Assembly (NCBI RefSeq): GCF_026017845.1
Contig: NZ_CP100416.1
Location: forward strand, 2,581,592 to 2,645,591
DNA: 64,000 nucleotides
Reading direction: 5' to 3'
From: Amycolatopsis mediterranei
GTDB lineage: Bacteria > Actinomycetota > Actinomycetes > Mycobacteriales > Pseudonocardiaceae
The first letter of the stretch is position 1, and each line of letters starts with the position of its first letter. The notes below the pieces were generated by a model. That model was not told the origin of the DNA and did not search any database. It worked only from the letters and a program-made list of their open reading frames with translations. This document shows positions 50,130-60,785 of the stretch, piece after piece. A program made the translations under genes and the position numbers.

Positions 50130-51623
50130 ATGACCGAGAACCAGGCACCCAGGGCGTACCAGATCCGCACCTTCGGCTGCCAGATGAACGTGCACGACTC
50201 CGAGCGGCTCGCCGGGCAGCTCGAGGACGCCGGCTACGTTCCGGCCACCGCCGGGGCCAAGCCCGACCTCATCGTGTTCAACACCTGCGCCGTCCGGGAG
50301 AACGCGGACAACAAGCTGTACGGCACCCTCGGGCACCTGCGCCCCGACAAGGTCGCGAACCCCGACCTGCAGATCGCCGTCGGCGGGTGTCTCGCGCAGA
50401 AGGACCGCGGGGAGATCGTCAAGCGGGCGCCGTGGGTCGACGTCGTGTTCGGCACCCACAACATCGGGGCGCTGCCCACGCTGCTCGAGCGCGCCCGGCA
50501 CAACGCCGAGGCCGAGGTCGAGATCCTCGAATCGCTCGAGACCTTCCCCTCGACGCTGCCCGCGCGCCGCGAGTCGTCCTACGCGAGCTGGGTGTCCGTT
50601 TCGGTCGGCTGCAACAACACCTGCACCTTCTGCATCGTGCCCGCCCTGCGCGGCAAGGAACGCGACCGGCGGCCCGGCGAAATCCTCGCCGAGGTCGAAG
50701 CGCTGGTCGCCGAGGGCGTGCTCGAGGTCACCCTGCTCGGCCAGAACGTCAACTCCTACGGCGTCGAATTCGGCGACCGGCTGGCGTTCGGCAAGCTGCT
50801 GCGCGCGTGCGGCACCGTCGACGGCCTCGAGCGCGTCCGGTTCACCTCGCCGCACCCCGCCGCCTTCACCTCCGACGTCATCGACGCCATGGCCGCGACG
50901 CCGAACGTCTGCCACCAGCTGCACATGCCGCTGCAGTCCGGGTCCGACCGGGTGCTGCGCGAAATGAAGCGGTCCTACCGCTCGGCGCGCTTCCTGAACA
51001 TCCTCGACGAGGTCCGCGCGGCCATGCCGGACGCGGCGATCACCACCGACATCATCGTCGGCTTCCCGGGCGAGACCGAGGAGGACTTCCAGGCGACCCT
51101 GGACGTCGTCGCCCAGGCCCGCTTCTCCAGCGCGTTCACCTTCCAGTACTCGAAGCGCCCGGGCACGCCGGCCGCGACGATGGACGGCCAGCTGCCCAAG
51201 GAGGTCGTGCAGGAGCGCTACGAGCGCCTGGTCGAGCTGCAGAACGCGATTTCCTGGGAAGAGAACAAGAAGATCGTCGGCCGTCGCGTCGAGCTGCTCG
51301 TCGCCGCGGGCGAGGGCCGCAAGGACGCCGAGACGCATCGGATGAGCGGCCGCGCCCGCGACGGGCGCCTGGTGCACTTCACGCCGGCCGGCGCCCACGT
51401 CGACCGCGCGGTCCGCCCCGGCGACGTCGTCGAGACGGTCGTCACCTACGGCGCACCGCACCACCTGGTGGCCGACGGCGACCTGCTGTCCCACCGGCGG
51501 ACGCGCGCCGGCGACAACGCGGAGGCCGGGCTCCGGCCGAAGACGAGCGGCGTCACGCTGGGCCTGCCGGGCTTCGGTGCCCCGGCCGCCCAGCCCGAAC
51601 CGGTGAGTGGGTGTGCGCTGTGA
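50130..51623 (+). CDS. miaB: tRNA-2-methylthio-N6-isopentenyladenosine synthase MiaB
   Basis: 497 residues. It adds the methylthio group to isopentenyl-A37 of tRNAs, acting after MiaA. The N-terminal cluster cysteines are C17, C53 and C87; radical [11 protein letters not shown] (C161, C165, C168) binds the second cluster; a TRAM domain follows (about 375-440). Extra 50 residues at the end are a variable tail. Overlaps the next gene (GTGA). miaA lies 3 kb downstream. Confidence 0.96.
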   Translation: MTENQAPRAYQIRTFGCQMNVHDSERLAGQLEDAGYVPATAGAKPDLIVFNTCAVRENADNKLYGTLGHLRPDKVANPDLQIAVGGCLAQKDRGEIVKRAPWVDVVFGTHNIGALPTLLERARHNAEAEVEILESLETFPSTLPARRESSYASWVSVSVGCNNTCTFCIVPALRGKERDRRPGEILAEVEALVAEGVLEVTLLGQNVNSYGVEFGDRLAFGKLLRACGTVDGLERVRFTSPHPAAFTSDVIDAMAATPNVCHQLHMPLQSGSDRVLREMKRSYRSARFLNILDEVRAAMPDAAITTDIIVGFPGETEEDFQATLDVVAQARFSSAFTFQYSKRPGTPAATMDGQLPKEVVQERYERLVELQNAISWEENKKIVGRRVELLVAAGEGRKDAETHRMSGRARDGRLVHFTPAGAHVDRAVRPGDVVETVVTYGAPHHLVADGDLLSHRRTRAGDNAEAGLRPKTSGVTLGLPGFGAPAAQPEPVSGCAL

Positions 51624-52093
51624 CCGAGTCGCGTGGCAACGGCGAGCTGGCCGAGCTGGCGGCCGAGATCGACGAAGCGGGCAAGCGCGCGTCCCGCACG
51701 GTGGAGCTGGGCCGCCGCGGGTTCACCATCGCGGTGTTCGCGTTCGTGCTGCTGATCTGCCTGATTCTTCCGTGGGTGGGCGACCACGCGGGCTGGCAGG
51801 TCCTGGCCGGCGAGGGCGGCGGCATCCCCCAGCTGTTCGCGGCGACGTCGACCGGTGTCGGAATCCTGGCCTCGGCACTGGCCCTGGTGACGCGGCGCTG
51901 GTGGCTGGCCTGGGTCTGCGCGGCGGGCGGCTGGTTCGCCTCGGTGGACGGGCTGCTGGCGATCTGGTCCCAGCAGTCATCCCACGCCTCGGGCGCCGCG
52001 GGCGGCGGCCCGGGTTTCGGCATGGTGATCGCCTGGATCGCGATGATCTGCCTCGCGGTCCAGTGGATGCGCACGGCGTTCTCACGATCTTGA
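51620..52093 (+). CDS. conserved membrane protein coupled to miaB (Rv2732c-like)
   Basis: 157 residues. A charged helical N-terminus ([20 protein letters not shown]) precedes four membrane helices (about 34-52, 73-92, 98-121, 133-150). A membrane protein in the same place follows miaB in mycobacteria (Rv2732c). Function unknown. GTG start overlaps the miaB stop. Confidence 0.75.
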   Translation: MTESRGNGELAELAAEIDEAGKRASRTVELGRRGFTIAVFAFVLLICLILPWVGDHAGWQVLAGEGGGIPQLFAATSTGVGILASALALVTRRWWLAWVCAAGGWFASVDGLLAIWSQQSSHASGAAGGGPGFGMVIAWIAMICLAVQWMRTAFSRS

Positions 52094-52112
52094 GGACCGG
52101 CGGGGACCGGGA

Positions 52113-52559
52113 TCAGCCGACTCGCAGGGTGAGGGTGCTCGCCGAGTACGCGGCGGCGTAGAGGGCCGTCTCGGGGTGGTAGAGCCGCAGCGAGACGGTG
52201 GCGCTCAGGTTGAAGCTGAGGCTGAAGGAAAAGCCGCCATTGGGCCGGCAGGTGGTGTCGGCGATGTTCACCCAAGCGCCGGCCTGCAGCTGCTGCACGA
52301 TGACGGTTTCGACGGTCTGCTCGGAGCGGGCCGCGTCGAGCACCTGCAGGTTGCCCTTGAGGTCGACCTTCTCGTTGACCTTGACGTGGTCCTTGCCGAG
52401 CTTCCCCTCGACCTTCACCTTCCCCTTGCCGGCTTCGACGGAGGAGGAGAGCGAAGCGGCCCCGGCGGGGGAGACGAGCGCGGGGGCAAGCCCCCCGATG
52501 GCGACGCTGATCACCAGCGCGGAGATGATCCGGCCGGTGCTGTGGGATGTCCTGGTCAT
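52113..52559 (-). CDS. small secreted beta-rich protein of unknown function
   Basis: 148 residues. Signal peptide (about 1-34, ending SPAGA), then a Lys-rich alternating segment (VEAGKGKVKVEGKLGKDHVK) and a strand-rich domain with one Cys. It resembles an immunoglobulin-like sandwich in pattern only. It is convergent with the miaB operon. No family recognised. Confidence 0.6.
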   Translation of the reverse strand: MTRTSHSTGRIISALVISVAIGGLAPALVSPAGAASLSSSVEAGKGKVKVEGKLGKDHVKVNEKVDLKGNLQVLDAARSEQTVETVIVQQLQAGAWVNIADTTCRPNGGFSFSLSFNLSATVSLRLYHPETALYAAAYSASTLTLRVG

Positions 52560-52680
52560 GATCGAAGTGCAGCACCGCGCGGAGCGGAAAGCGCGCGGTA
52601 ACCCCCGGTCGGGGCGATGACCGAACCCCTTCGGGTGGGCCCGCTTGCGCAACGTCGCCACCCACAGGCGTCGGCGGCCC

Positions 52681-52843
52681 GGCCTGGCTTGGCTAGGTCC
52701 GGCTTGGCTCGGCCTGGCGAGGTCCGGCTTGGCGCGGCCGAGCTTGGCGTGGCTCGGCCCGATCTGGCTTGGCGCGGCTTGCTTTGGCGAGGGGCGGCTT
52801 AGTTCGGCACGGCCCGGCGGCACGGCCCGGCGGCACGGCCCGC
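52681..52843 (+). repeat. pentanucleotide tract followed by three 13-base repeats
   Basis: From 52681 to about 52815 a five-base period of GGCNN (mostly GGCTT, GGCNC) is kept in phase for about 27 units. At 52805-52843 CGGCACGGCCCGG occurs three times. Open frames across it are artefacts of the repeat. It lies in the 542-base gap between the secreted protein gene and the DUF349 gene. Confidence 0.8.
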
Positions 52844-52962
52844 CCTCCCTGGGGGCTGCCCCCGCTTCCAGCGTATCGGCGGCCACCGTCAGAACCGCTC
52901 GAAAACGCGCCTGAGCGGCCGCCTTGCCCACATCACGACCGCCCTGTGGACAAACCACAAAA

Positions 52963-52999
52963 GCCCTTCTCACCAGCCACAACAGCCGACAAGAAGGGC
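52963..52999 (-). terminator. terminator of the DUF349 gene
   Basis: On the minus strand GCCCTTCT ... AGAAGGGC (8-base stem, 21-base loop) is followed by TTTTGTGGTTTGT, the only classical T-rich intrinsic terminator noticed here. It lies about 100 bases after the stop codon. Confidence 0.6.
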
Positions 53000-53030
53000 C
53001 TCCGCGAGAACCGGACTCAGCGGACGGCGA

Positions 53031-53133
53031 ACCTCACCGGTTCGCGACCGCCGCCTCCGCGGCTGGCGACCTTCAGCGGCCGCAAACCCGGCCAACAAAC
53101 CTCACCGGTCCGCAACAGCCGCCTCGGCGGCCT
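53031..53133. repeat. partial duplication of the 3' end of the DUF349 gene
   Basis: 53031-53064 and 53099-53132 match at 29 of 34 bases. The second copy contains the last codons and stop of the DUF349 gene; the first lies in the downstream intergenic DNA, 68 bases away. Confidence 0.5.
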
Positions 53134-54415
53134 GCAGCCACTCGCGCCACTGGGCCGCCTGCTCGTCCGCCTTCTTCGCCCGCCGCTCATCGCCCGCCGC
53201 TCGGGCCTTGGCCGCCTGGGTCTCGTACTGCTCCACCCGCTCGCGGAACTGCGCCGCCCGGGCCTGGGCCTCCGGGTCCGTCTTGCGCCAGCGGTTGTCC
53301 TCGGCCGACTTGACCGCGTCCTGGACCGCCTTCAGCCGGCCGTCCAGCTCGCGGATGCGCTCGCGGGGGACCTTGCCGATCTCGTCCCACTGCTCCTGGA
53401 TGCGCCGCAATGCGCTCTTCGCCGCCTCCAGGTTGGCCGCCGCGTCGATCTTCTCGGCCTCGATCAGGAGCTCTTCCTTGCGCGCCGCGTTCTGGGTGAA
53501 CTCCGCGTCGCGCTCGGAGAACACCGCCGACCGGCGGGCGAAGAACTTGTCCTGCGCCGCGCGGAAGCGCTGCCACAGCGCCTCGTCGCTGTCCTTCGGC
53601 GCCCGGCCGGCCGCCTTCCACTCGGTCATCAGGTCCTTGTACCGACCCGCCGTGTCGCCCCAGTCCTCGGACTCGCTGATGGCCTCGGCTTCGGCGATCA
53701 GCTCTTCCTTGCGCTGCTTGGCCGACGCGCGCTGCTTGTCCAGCTCGGCGAAGTGCGATCCGCGGCGGCGGTTGAACGCCTCGCGGGCCTTGGAGAACCG
53801 CTTCCACAGCTCGTCGTCGGTCTTGCGGTCGACGCCCTTGACCGTCTTCCACTCGTCCAGGATCGCGCGCAGCCGGTCGCCCGCCGCCTTCCACTGGGTG
53901 GACTCGGCCGCGATCTTCTCGGCCTCCTCGGCCAGCTCCTGCTTGCGGGCGACCGCCGCGGCGCGGGCCTCCTCGCGCTCCGCCTTCGCGCTGGCCAGCG
54001 CCTTCTCGGCGTGCCCGATGACGTACTCCAGCCGGGCGGCGAGCGCGGCCAGGTCACCGACCACGGCGGCCTCGGCCAGCCCGTCGCGGATCTGGGTGGC
54101 GCTCGACAGCGCGTGCTTCGGGTCGCCGGCCCCGGAGATCAGCCGGGTCTCCAGCAGCTCGACCTCGGTGCGCAGGTCGTCGAAGCGGCGTGCGTAGTGC
54201 ACCAGGCCCTCGTCGGGAGTGCCCGCCTGCCAGACGCCGACGGCGCGCTCGCCCTCGGCGGTGAGGACGTAGACGGTGCCCTCGTCGTCGATCCGGCCCC
54301 AGATGGCCGGGGTGGGTTCGGCGGGCGGCACGGGCGGGGCGGCGTGCCCGGCGTGCAGCGCGTGCGGCACCGGGTGCGGGGCCGGGGTACCGGTGGAAGT
54401 GTTCTCCTGGGCCAT
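53102..54415 (-). CDS. DUF349 protein
   Basis: 437 residues, almost wholly helical and highly charged. Four or more DUF349 repeats of about 70 residues follow one another, recognisable by W-K-x-(A/T)-G or ELWKRF-type landmarks (STQWKAAGDRLRAILDEWKT, DELWKRFSKAREAFNRRR, WKAAGRAPKDSDEALWQRFR). The N-terminal 80 residues form a separate strand-rich part (GRIDDEGTVYVLTAEGERAVG). Function unknown; widespread in actinobacteria. AAGGAG is six bases before the ATG. Confidence 0.88.
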   Translation of the reverse strand: MAQENTSTGTPAPHPVPHALHAGHAAPPVPPAEPTPAIWGRIDDEGTVYVLTAEGERAVGVWQAGTPDEGLVHYARRFDDLRTEVELLETRLISGAGDPKHALSSATQIRDGLAEAAVVGDLAALAARLEYVIGHAEKALASAKAEREEARAAAVARKQELAEEAEKIAAESTQWKAAGDRLRAILDEWKTVKGVDRKTDDELWKRFSKAREAFNRRRGSHFAELDKQRASAKQRKEELIAEAEAISESEDWGDTAGRYKDLMTEWKAAGRAPKDSDEALWQRFRAAQDKFFARRSAVFSERDAEFTQNAARKEELLIEAEKIDAAANLEAAKSALRRIQEQWDEIGKVPRERIRELDGRLKAVQDAVKSAEDNRWRKTDPEAQARAAQFRERVEQYETQAAKARAAGDERRAKKADEQAAQWREWLQAAEAAVADR

Positions 54416-54619
54416 CGCAGGCTCCTTATCGCCTGTACGCCCGCTCGCGCGGGCGCCCCGCCGTTCGGGCGGGGCCGGGTAATGCGGTCGTCACGGGCCG
54501 TGCTCGGATGCTACGGCCCCAAGCGGCATTCAAGCAGCTCAGCGCGCACCGTGGTACTGGATGGGCCACTCGAAGCTCGTGATCCTACTTCCGGTGGACG
54601 CTCCGTGTCGGCCCGCAGG

Positions 54620-54625
54620 TATCGT
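54620..54625 (+). promoter_or_regulatory. -10 element of miaA
   Basis: TATCGT ends eight bases before the GTG start of miaA and there is no Shine-Dalgarno, consistent with a leaderless message. Confidence 0.45.
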
Positions 54626-54633
54626 CAGCCGCC

Positions 54634-55545
<912 letters not shown>

Positions 55546-55555
55546 TCTTGCCCCT

Positions 55556-56383
55556 ATGGGCGGTATCGAGTTCCTCAAGGGGCACGGCACACAGAACGAC
55601 TTCGTGCTGCTCCCCGACCCGGCGGGCCGCCTCGAGCTGACCGAGGCCAGGGTCGCCGCGTTGTGCGACCGACGGCGCGGCCTCGGGGCCGACGGCGTGC
55701 TGCGCGTCGTGCGCGCCGCCGAGCTCGGCGAGCCGTCCGCGGGCGAGTGGTTCATGGACTACCGCAACGCCGACGGGTCGATCGCGGAGATGTGCGGCAA
55801 CGGTGTGCGCGTGTTCGCCCGCTACCTGGTCGAAACGGGCCTGGCCGCCGAGGGCGAGTTCGTCGTCGGCACCCGCGCGGGCGATCGCCCGGTCGTGGTG
55901 CACCCGGACCGCTCGGTGACCGTCCACATGGGACCGGCGACGATCACCGGCACGTCGGTCACGGTGGTGGCCGGCCGCCCGTTCTCCGGCGTGGCGGTCG
56001 ACGTCGGCAACCCGCACCTGGTGTCGCTGCTCGACGACGACGTGGCCGGGCTCGACCTGCGTGAACAACCCGACTTCGACCACGACCTGTTCCCCCACGG
56101 CGTGAACCTCGAGTTCATCAACTGCCTCGGCGAAGGCGCGCTGCGGATGCGCGTGCACGAGCGCGGGGTGGGCGAGACGCGGGCGTGCGGCACGGGCACG
56201 GTCGCCGCGGTGGCGGCCGCGTTCCACCTGGCGGGCACCGACACCGGCGCGTCCACAGTGGACATCCCGGGTGGCCGCGTCGAGGTGACGGTGTCCCGCG
56301 GCGCGTCGACGCTGTCCGGGCCCGCCGAGATCGTGGCGCGCGGCGAGCTCGACGAAGCCTGGTGGGTCGCCGCCGGTTCGTGA
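55556..56383 (+). CDS. dapF: diaminopimelate epimerase
   Basis: 275 residues. It converts LL- to meso-diaminopimelate for lysine and peptidoglycan. The two catalytic cysteines are in MCGNGVR (C80) and ACGTGT (C210). TAATCT (55543-55548), which includes the miaA stop, ends seven bases before the ATG with no Shine-Dalgarno, so dapF may have its own leaderless promoter inside the end of miaA. Confidence 0.96.
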   Translation: MGGIEFLKGHGTQNDFVLLPDPAGRLELTEARVAALCDRRRGLGADGVLRVVRAAELGEPSAGEWFMDYRNADGSIAEMCGNGVRVFARYLVETGLAAEGEFVVGTRAGDRPVVVHPDRSVTVHMGPATITGTSVTVVAGRPFSGVAVDVGNPHLVSLLDDDVAGLDLREQPDFDHDLFPHGVNLEFINCLGEGALRMRVHERGVGETRACGTGTVAAVAAAFHLAGTDTGASTVDIPGGRVEVTVSRGASTLSGPAEIVARGELDEAWWVAAGS

Positions 56384-56399
56384 CGGCGACCCACCGGCG

Positions 56400-58913
56400 T
56401 CAGACCTCGGCCTCGACCGCGAAGTCGCCTTCCCGGGTCTCCACTGACGAGATCGCGCCCGCGGTGCGGATGTCCGGCTCGATGGCCGTGAACCGCTCCA
56501 GCACCTCGGCCGGTCCGGTCACGGTGAGCGTCTCGACGGCGGATCGCATCGACACCTTCGCGTCGGTCTTCGCCCGGCGCACCGCCGCGATCACGTGGCC
56601 GGCCAGCGAAAGCAGCTCCGGGTCACCGTCGGACTCCGCCACCGAAGGCCACGCGGCCAGATGCACGGACCCGGAACGCCACCACGACCAGACCTCCTCG
56701 GTCGCGAACGGCAGGAACGGCGCGAACAGCCGCAGCAGGGCCGAGAGCGCCGTCACGAGCGCCGCCCGCGCGGACTGGGCCGCGTCGGGACCGCGGTCCC
56801 CGTACGCGCGGCCCTTCACCAGCTCGACGTAGTCGTCGCAGAACGTCCAGAAGAACGTCTCGGTCACCTGCAGCGCCCGCGCGTAGTCCGACGCCTCCAA
56901 CGCCGCCGTCGCCTGCCCGGTGACGACGGCCAGCGACGCCAGCAGCGCCCGGTCCAGCGGCTCGGTGGCGGCCGCGCCGGGCATCGGCACGCCCAGGCCG
57001 AGCACGAACCGGCTCGCGTTGAGCAGCTTCGTCGCCAGCCGTCGCCCGACCTTCATCTGGCCTTCGTCCACCGCCGTGTCGACGCCCGGGCGCGCGCTCG
57101 CCGCCCAGTAGCGGACCGCGTCCGAGCCGAACCGCTCCAGCAGGTCCACCGGGGTCGTCACGTTGCCCTTGGACTTCGACATCTTCTTGCGGTCCGGGTC
57201 GAGCACCCAGCCCGCGATCGACGCCTCCCGCCACGGCAGCACGCCGTGCTCCAGCTCCGCGCGCACCGCCGTCGAGAACAGCCAGGTGCGGATGATCTCG
57301 TGCGCCTGCGGCCGCAGATCCATCGGGAACACGCGCGAGAACAGGTCGTCGTCGATGCTCCACCGGCCGACGATCTGCGGCGTCAGCGACGACGTCGCCC
57401 AGGTGTCCATCACGTCGGGATCGGCGGCGAACCCGCCCGGCACGCCGCGCTGCTCCTCGGTGAACCCCGGCGGGACGTCGCTGCTCGGGTCGACCGGCAG
57501 GGTGTCCGGCAGCAGCCGGGCGTCGTAGTCCGGCTCGCCGGCGGAATCGAGCCGGTACCACAGCGGGATCGGCACGCCGAAGAACCGCTGCCGGCTGATC
57601 AGCCAGTCGCCGGCGAGGTTCTCCACCCACGACGAGTACCGGACGCGCATGTGTTTCGGCACCCAATTCAGCTCTTCGCCGCGGGCGAGCATCTTCTTCC
57701 GGAACGCCTCGTCGTTGCCGCCGTTGCGCAGGTACCACTGCCGGCTGGCGACGATCTCCAGGGGCTTGTCGCCCTTCTCGTAGAACTTCACCGAGTGCGT
57801 GATCGGCCGCGGCTCGCCGCGCAGGGCGCCCGCGTCGCGCAGCAGCCGCACCATGATCTCGCGTCCCGTGTGGACGGTCTTGCCCACGAGCGGCGCGTAC
57901 GCCTCCGCGGGCACCCCGGACGGCGCGTCGGGCAAGAACCGGCCGTCCCGGCCCAGCACCACCCGCGTCGCCAGGCGCAGCTCCCGCCACCACGTGACGT
58001 CGGTGGTGTCGCCGAAGGTGCACACCATCGCGATCCCGCGGCCCTTCTCCGGATCCGCGAGGTGGTGCGCCACCACGGGCACCTCGACGCCGAACACCGG
58101 CGTCCGCACGGTTTTTCCGAAGAGCGGCTTGAACCGCTCGTCATCAGGGTGCGCCACCAGGGCGACGCACGCGGGCAGCAGCTCCGGCCGGGTCGTCGCG
58201 ATCACGACGTCGGCACCGTCCGGCCCGGTGAACGCGAGGTCGTGGAAGGCGCCTGGGCGTTCGCGGTCCTCCAGCTCGGCCTGGGCGACGGCGGTGCGGA
58301 ACGACACGTCCCAGAGCGTCGGCGCTTCGGCCTGGTAAGCCTCGCCGCGCTCGAGGTTGCGCAGGAACGCGCGCTGCGAGATCAGCCGCGAGTCGTGCCC
58401 GATCGTCTGGTAGGTCATCGTCCAGTCGACCGAGAGCCCGAGCTGCCGCCACAGCCGCTCGAAGGCCTGCTCGTCGGTCTCGGTCAGGGATTCGCACAGC
58501 TCGACGAAGTTGCGCCGCGAGATCGCCACGACGTCCTTGCCCGGCTTCTCCGGCGGCCGGAAGTCCGGGTCGTAGGGCAGCGAAGGCTCACAGCGGACGC
58601 CGAAGTGGTTCTGCACCCGGCGTTCGGTCGGCAGGCCGTTGTCGTCCCAGCCCATCGGGTAGAACACCTCGAGCCCGCGCATCCGCTTGAACCGCGCGAG
58701 CACGTCGGTGTGGGTGAAGGAGAACACGTGCCCGATGTGCAGCGACCCGCTGACCGTCGGCGGGGGAGTGTCGATCGAATAGACCTCGTCCCGGGTCTTC
58801 GTGCGGTCGAAGCGGTAGGCACCGGAGGATTCCCATACGGGTACCCACTTGGCCTCCAGACCGTCGACACCGACCTTGTCCGGGACTCTCGGGCGCTCGT
58901 ATGGGGTACTCAT
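56400..58913 (-). CDS. valS: valine--tRNA ligase, archaeal-like type
   Basis: 837 residues, class I synthetase. HIGH at LHIGHVFSF (near 56-60), KMSKS near 570, an editing domain between with TTRPELLPACVALVAHPDD, and an anticodon-binding tail. DDNGLPTERRVQNHFGVR belongs to the archaeal/rickettsial-like branch of ValRS, not the E. coli branch. It is not beside folC, where actinobacterial valS usually lies, so it may be the only copy in a new place or an extra one. ATG 58913 preferred to GTG 58916. Confidence 0.93.
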   Translation of the reverse strand: MSTPYERPRVPDKVGVDGLEAKWVPVWESSGAYRFDRTKTRDEVYSIDTPPPTVSGSLHIGHVFSFTHTDVLARFKRMRGLEVFYPMGWDDNGLPTERRVQNHFGVRCEPSLPYDPDFRPPEKPGKDVVAISRRNFVELCESLTETDEQAFERLWRQLGLSVDWTMTYQTIGHDSRLISQRAFLRNLERGEAYQAEAPTLWDVSFRTAVAQAELEDRERPGAFHDLAFTGPDGADVVIATTRPELLPACVALVAHPDDERFKPLFGKTVRTPVFGVEVPVVAHHLADPEKGRGIAMVCTFGDTTDVTWWRELRLATRVVLGRDGRFLPDAPSGVPAEAYAPLVGKTVHTGREIMVRLLRDAGALRGEPRPITHSVKFYEKGDKPLEIVASRQWYLRNGGNDEAFRKKMLARGEELNWVPKHMRVRYSSWVENLAGDWLISRQRFFGVPIPLWYRLDSAGEPDYDARLLPDTLPVDPSSDVPPGFTEEQRGVPGGFAADPDVMDTWATSSLTPQIVGRWSIDDDLFSRVFPMDLRPQAHEIIRTWLFSTAVRAELEHGVLPWREASIAGWVLDPDRKKMSKSKGNVTTPVDLLERFGSDAVRYWAASARPGVDTAVDEGQMKVGRRLATKLLNASRFVLGLGVPMPGAAATEPLDRALLASLAVVTGQATAALEASDYARALQVTETFFWTFCDDYVELVKGRAYGDRGPDAAQSARAALVTALSALLRLFAPFLPFATEEVWSWWRSGSVHLAAWPSVAESDGDPELLSLAGHVIAAVRRAKTDAKVSMRSAVETLTVTGPAEVLERFTAIEPDIRTAGAISSVETREGDFAVEAEV

Positions 58914-58922
58914 CACCCAACT

Positions 58923-60176
58923 CTAGGCGGCGCCGGAACCGCTTTTCGCCTCGGTCGGCAGGTCGCGCAGGTGCCGCAGGGGCGAGCAAACCACCCACAG
59001 CACCGCGGCGACCTCGCCGGCCACCGCCACCCACATCGCGCCGCGCAGCCCCAGCCCTTCGCCGAGCGCGCCGCCCAGCAGCCCGCCGAGCGGGATCGTG
59101 CCCCAGACGACGAACCGCACGCTGGCGTTCATCCGGCCGAGCAGCCGCTCCGGGCAGATCGCCTGCCGGTAGGTGACCTGGGCGACGTTGTAGACGATGA
59201 TCCCGAACCCGCCGGCGACCGCGCCGAACGCGGCGAGCCCGAGCCGCCAGTCCGGCGCGGCGAGCGGGATCAGCAGGTGCCCGGGCATCGTGCAGAGCGG
59301 GACCAGCCAGATGGCCCGGGCCTGACCGATCCGCCGGGTGAGCGCGCCCGAGCAGAGCGCGCCGAGGATGCCGCCCGCACCGCCGACCGCCAGCAGCACG
59401 CCGACCGCGGCCGGCGGCAGCCCGACCGTCCGCGTCAGGAACAGCACCTGCACGGCGGTGAACGCGCCGCCGAAGCAGTTCGCCGTCGCCGTCGTCCCCA
59501 CGATGGCGCGCAACGGCTTGTCGGAGAAGACGAACCGCAGTCCTTCGGCGATCTGCGGCGCCAGGCGGGCGTGGCCGCCGCGCTCCGGTTCGGGTTCGAC
59601 CGTCCGGATGCGCAGCAGGCACAGGGCCGACGTGAGGAAGCCGGCGCTGGTGACCAGCACGGTGTTCGCCGCGGTCACCAGCTGGACCAGCACGCCGGCC
59701 GCGCTCGGCCCGGCGATCTGCGCGGTCGACTGGACGGCCTGCAGCTTCGCGTTGCCTTCCAGGAGGTGCTCCCGCCCGACGAGGGAAGGCAGGTAGGACT
59801 GGTACGCGATGTCGAAGAAGACGGTGGCGATGCCCACGAACAGCGCGACGACCAGCAGCTGGGCGAGCGTCAGCACCCCCGCCCACCAGCTGACCGGCAC
59901 GCTCAGCAGCAGGGCGAAGCGGGTGAAGTCGGCGGTGAGCATCACGCGGCGGCGGCGCAGCCGGTCCACCCACACCCCGGCGGGCAGCCCGATCAGCAGG
60001 AAGGCGATCGTCTCGGCCGCGGTCAGCAGGCCCATTTCGAACGGTGTCGCGGCCAGCGTGACGGCCGCGAGCAGCGGAACGGCGGTGGTGCCGACGAAGA
60101 CGCCGAACTGGCTGGCCGTGTCGCCGGCCCAGAGCCGTCTGAAGTCGGCGTGCCGGAAGAGTGACCCCCTGTGCAT
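58923..60176 (-). CDS. MFS exporter (EntS/MFS_3-like)
   Basis: 417 residues with about 12 helices. FRRLWAGDTASQFGVFVGTTAVPLLA at the start and GVWVDRLRRRRVML are typical of the MFS_3/enterobactin-exporter-like group. Drug or metabolite efflux is likely, cargo unknown. It is divergent from an ArsR-type regulator over 63 bases holding a strong inverted repeat; valS follows only nine bases after its stop. Confidence 0.85.
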   Translation of the reverse strand: MHRGSLFRHADFRRLWAGDTASQFGVFVGTTAVPLLAAVTLAATPFEMGLLTAAETIAFLLIGLPAGVWVDRLRRRRVMLTADFTRFALLLSVPVSWWAGVLTLAQLLVVALFVGIATVFFDIAYQSYLPSLVGREHLLEGNAKLQAVQSTAQIAGPSAAGVLVQLVTAANTVLVTSAGFLTSALCLLRIRTVEPEPERGGHARLAPQIAEGLRFVFSDKPLRAIVGTTATANCFGGAFTAVQVLFLTRTVGLPPAAVGVLLAVGGAGGILGALCSGALTRRIGQARAIWLVPLCTMPGHLLIPLAAPDWRLGLAAFGAVAGGFGIIVYNVAQVTYRQAICPERLLGRMNASVRFVVWGTIPLGGLLGGALGEGLGLRGAMWVAVAGEVAAVLWVVCSPLRHLRDLPTEAKSGSGAA

Positions 60177-60194
60177 GGTCCCGAGTGTGCCGGG

Positions 60195-60232
60195 AGTGAT
60201 TGGAAAGTGTCAATCACTGTTCGCTCTAAGCT
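60195..60232. promoter_or_regulatory. operator and leaderless promoter of the MFS/ArsR divergon
   Basis: AGTGATTG-N8-CAATCACT (60195-60218) is perfect over 8-base arms. TAAGCT (60227-60232) ends seven bases before the GTG of the regulator, so its message is probably leaderless. The repeat covers the likely -35 region, as expected for self-repression. Confidence 0.75.
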
Positions 60233-60239
60233 GTGCGCC

Positions 60240-60743
60240 GTGCTCCCTGCGAAACGACGTGCCGCGACCGAAGCCGAGGCCGCCGCGCTGGCCTCCGGAA
60301 TACGGCTGCGCATCATCCGGTTGACCTTCTCGGAGGCGCTGACGAACAAGGAGCTCGCCGAAAGGCTGGGCCGGGATCCCGCGACGACGCTGCACCACGT
60401 GCGCAGACTCGTCGAGACCGGCTTCCTCGCCGCGCAGCCGCCGCGCCGCGGGGCCCGGGGCGCCAAGGAAATTCCGTATCTTTCGACGGGGCTTTCGTGG
60501 ACACTCGACTCATGCGGTGACAAGGACGTGGAACAGGCGGTTCTCGAGGCCTATCTGGCCGAGATCGCCGAGACCGGATTCGAGGGCGTGCACCAGTCGC
60601 GCCTGGTCGTCCAGGTGGCCCCCGAGGAGCGGGCGGAGCTGGAAACGCGGCTCAACGCCCTGCTCGAGGAGTTCCAGTCGCGCCCACGCCGTCCCGGTGC
60701 CGAGCGCACCGCGATCTACCTCGCCACCTATCCCAGCACGTAA
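60240..60743 (+). CDS. ArsR-type winged-helix regulator
   Basis: 167 residues. Helix-turn-helix with LTNKELAERLGRDPATTLHHVRRLVETGFL at about 36-65, preceded by a helix (ASGIRLRIIRLTF) and followed by a helical C-terminus. No cluster of metal-binding Cys is seen, so it probably senses an organic molecule. It is divergent from the MFS exporter and likely regulates it. Longer in-frame starts (60171, 60207) would run through the operator and are less likely. Confidence 0.85.
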   Translation: MLPAKRRAATEAEAAALASGIRLRIIRLTFSEALTNKELAERLGRDPATTLHHVRRLVETGFLAAQPPRRGARGAKEIPYLSTGLSWTLDSCGDKDVEQAVLEAYLAEIAETGFEGVHQSRLVVQVAPEERAELETRLNALLEEFQSRPRRPGAERTAIYLATYPST

Positions 60744-60785
60744 AAGTTCGGTTCCCGCGGCGAATCGTGGGAACATGGAGGCACG

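Noticed and set aside
52617..52914. Small plus-strand frames rich in ARPGLA repeats
   Set aside because: Product of the five-base DNA repeat; no start signals or conserved composition.
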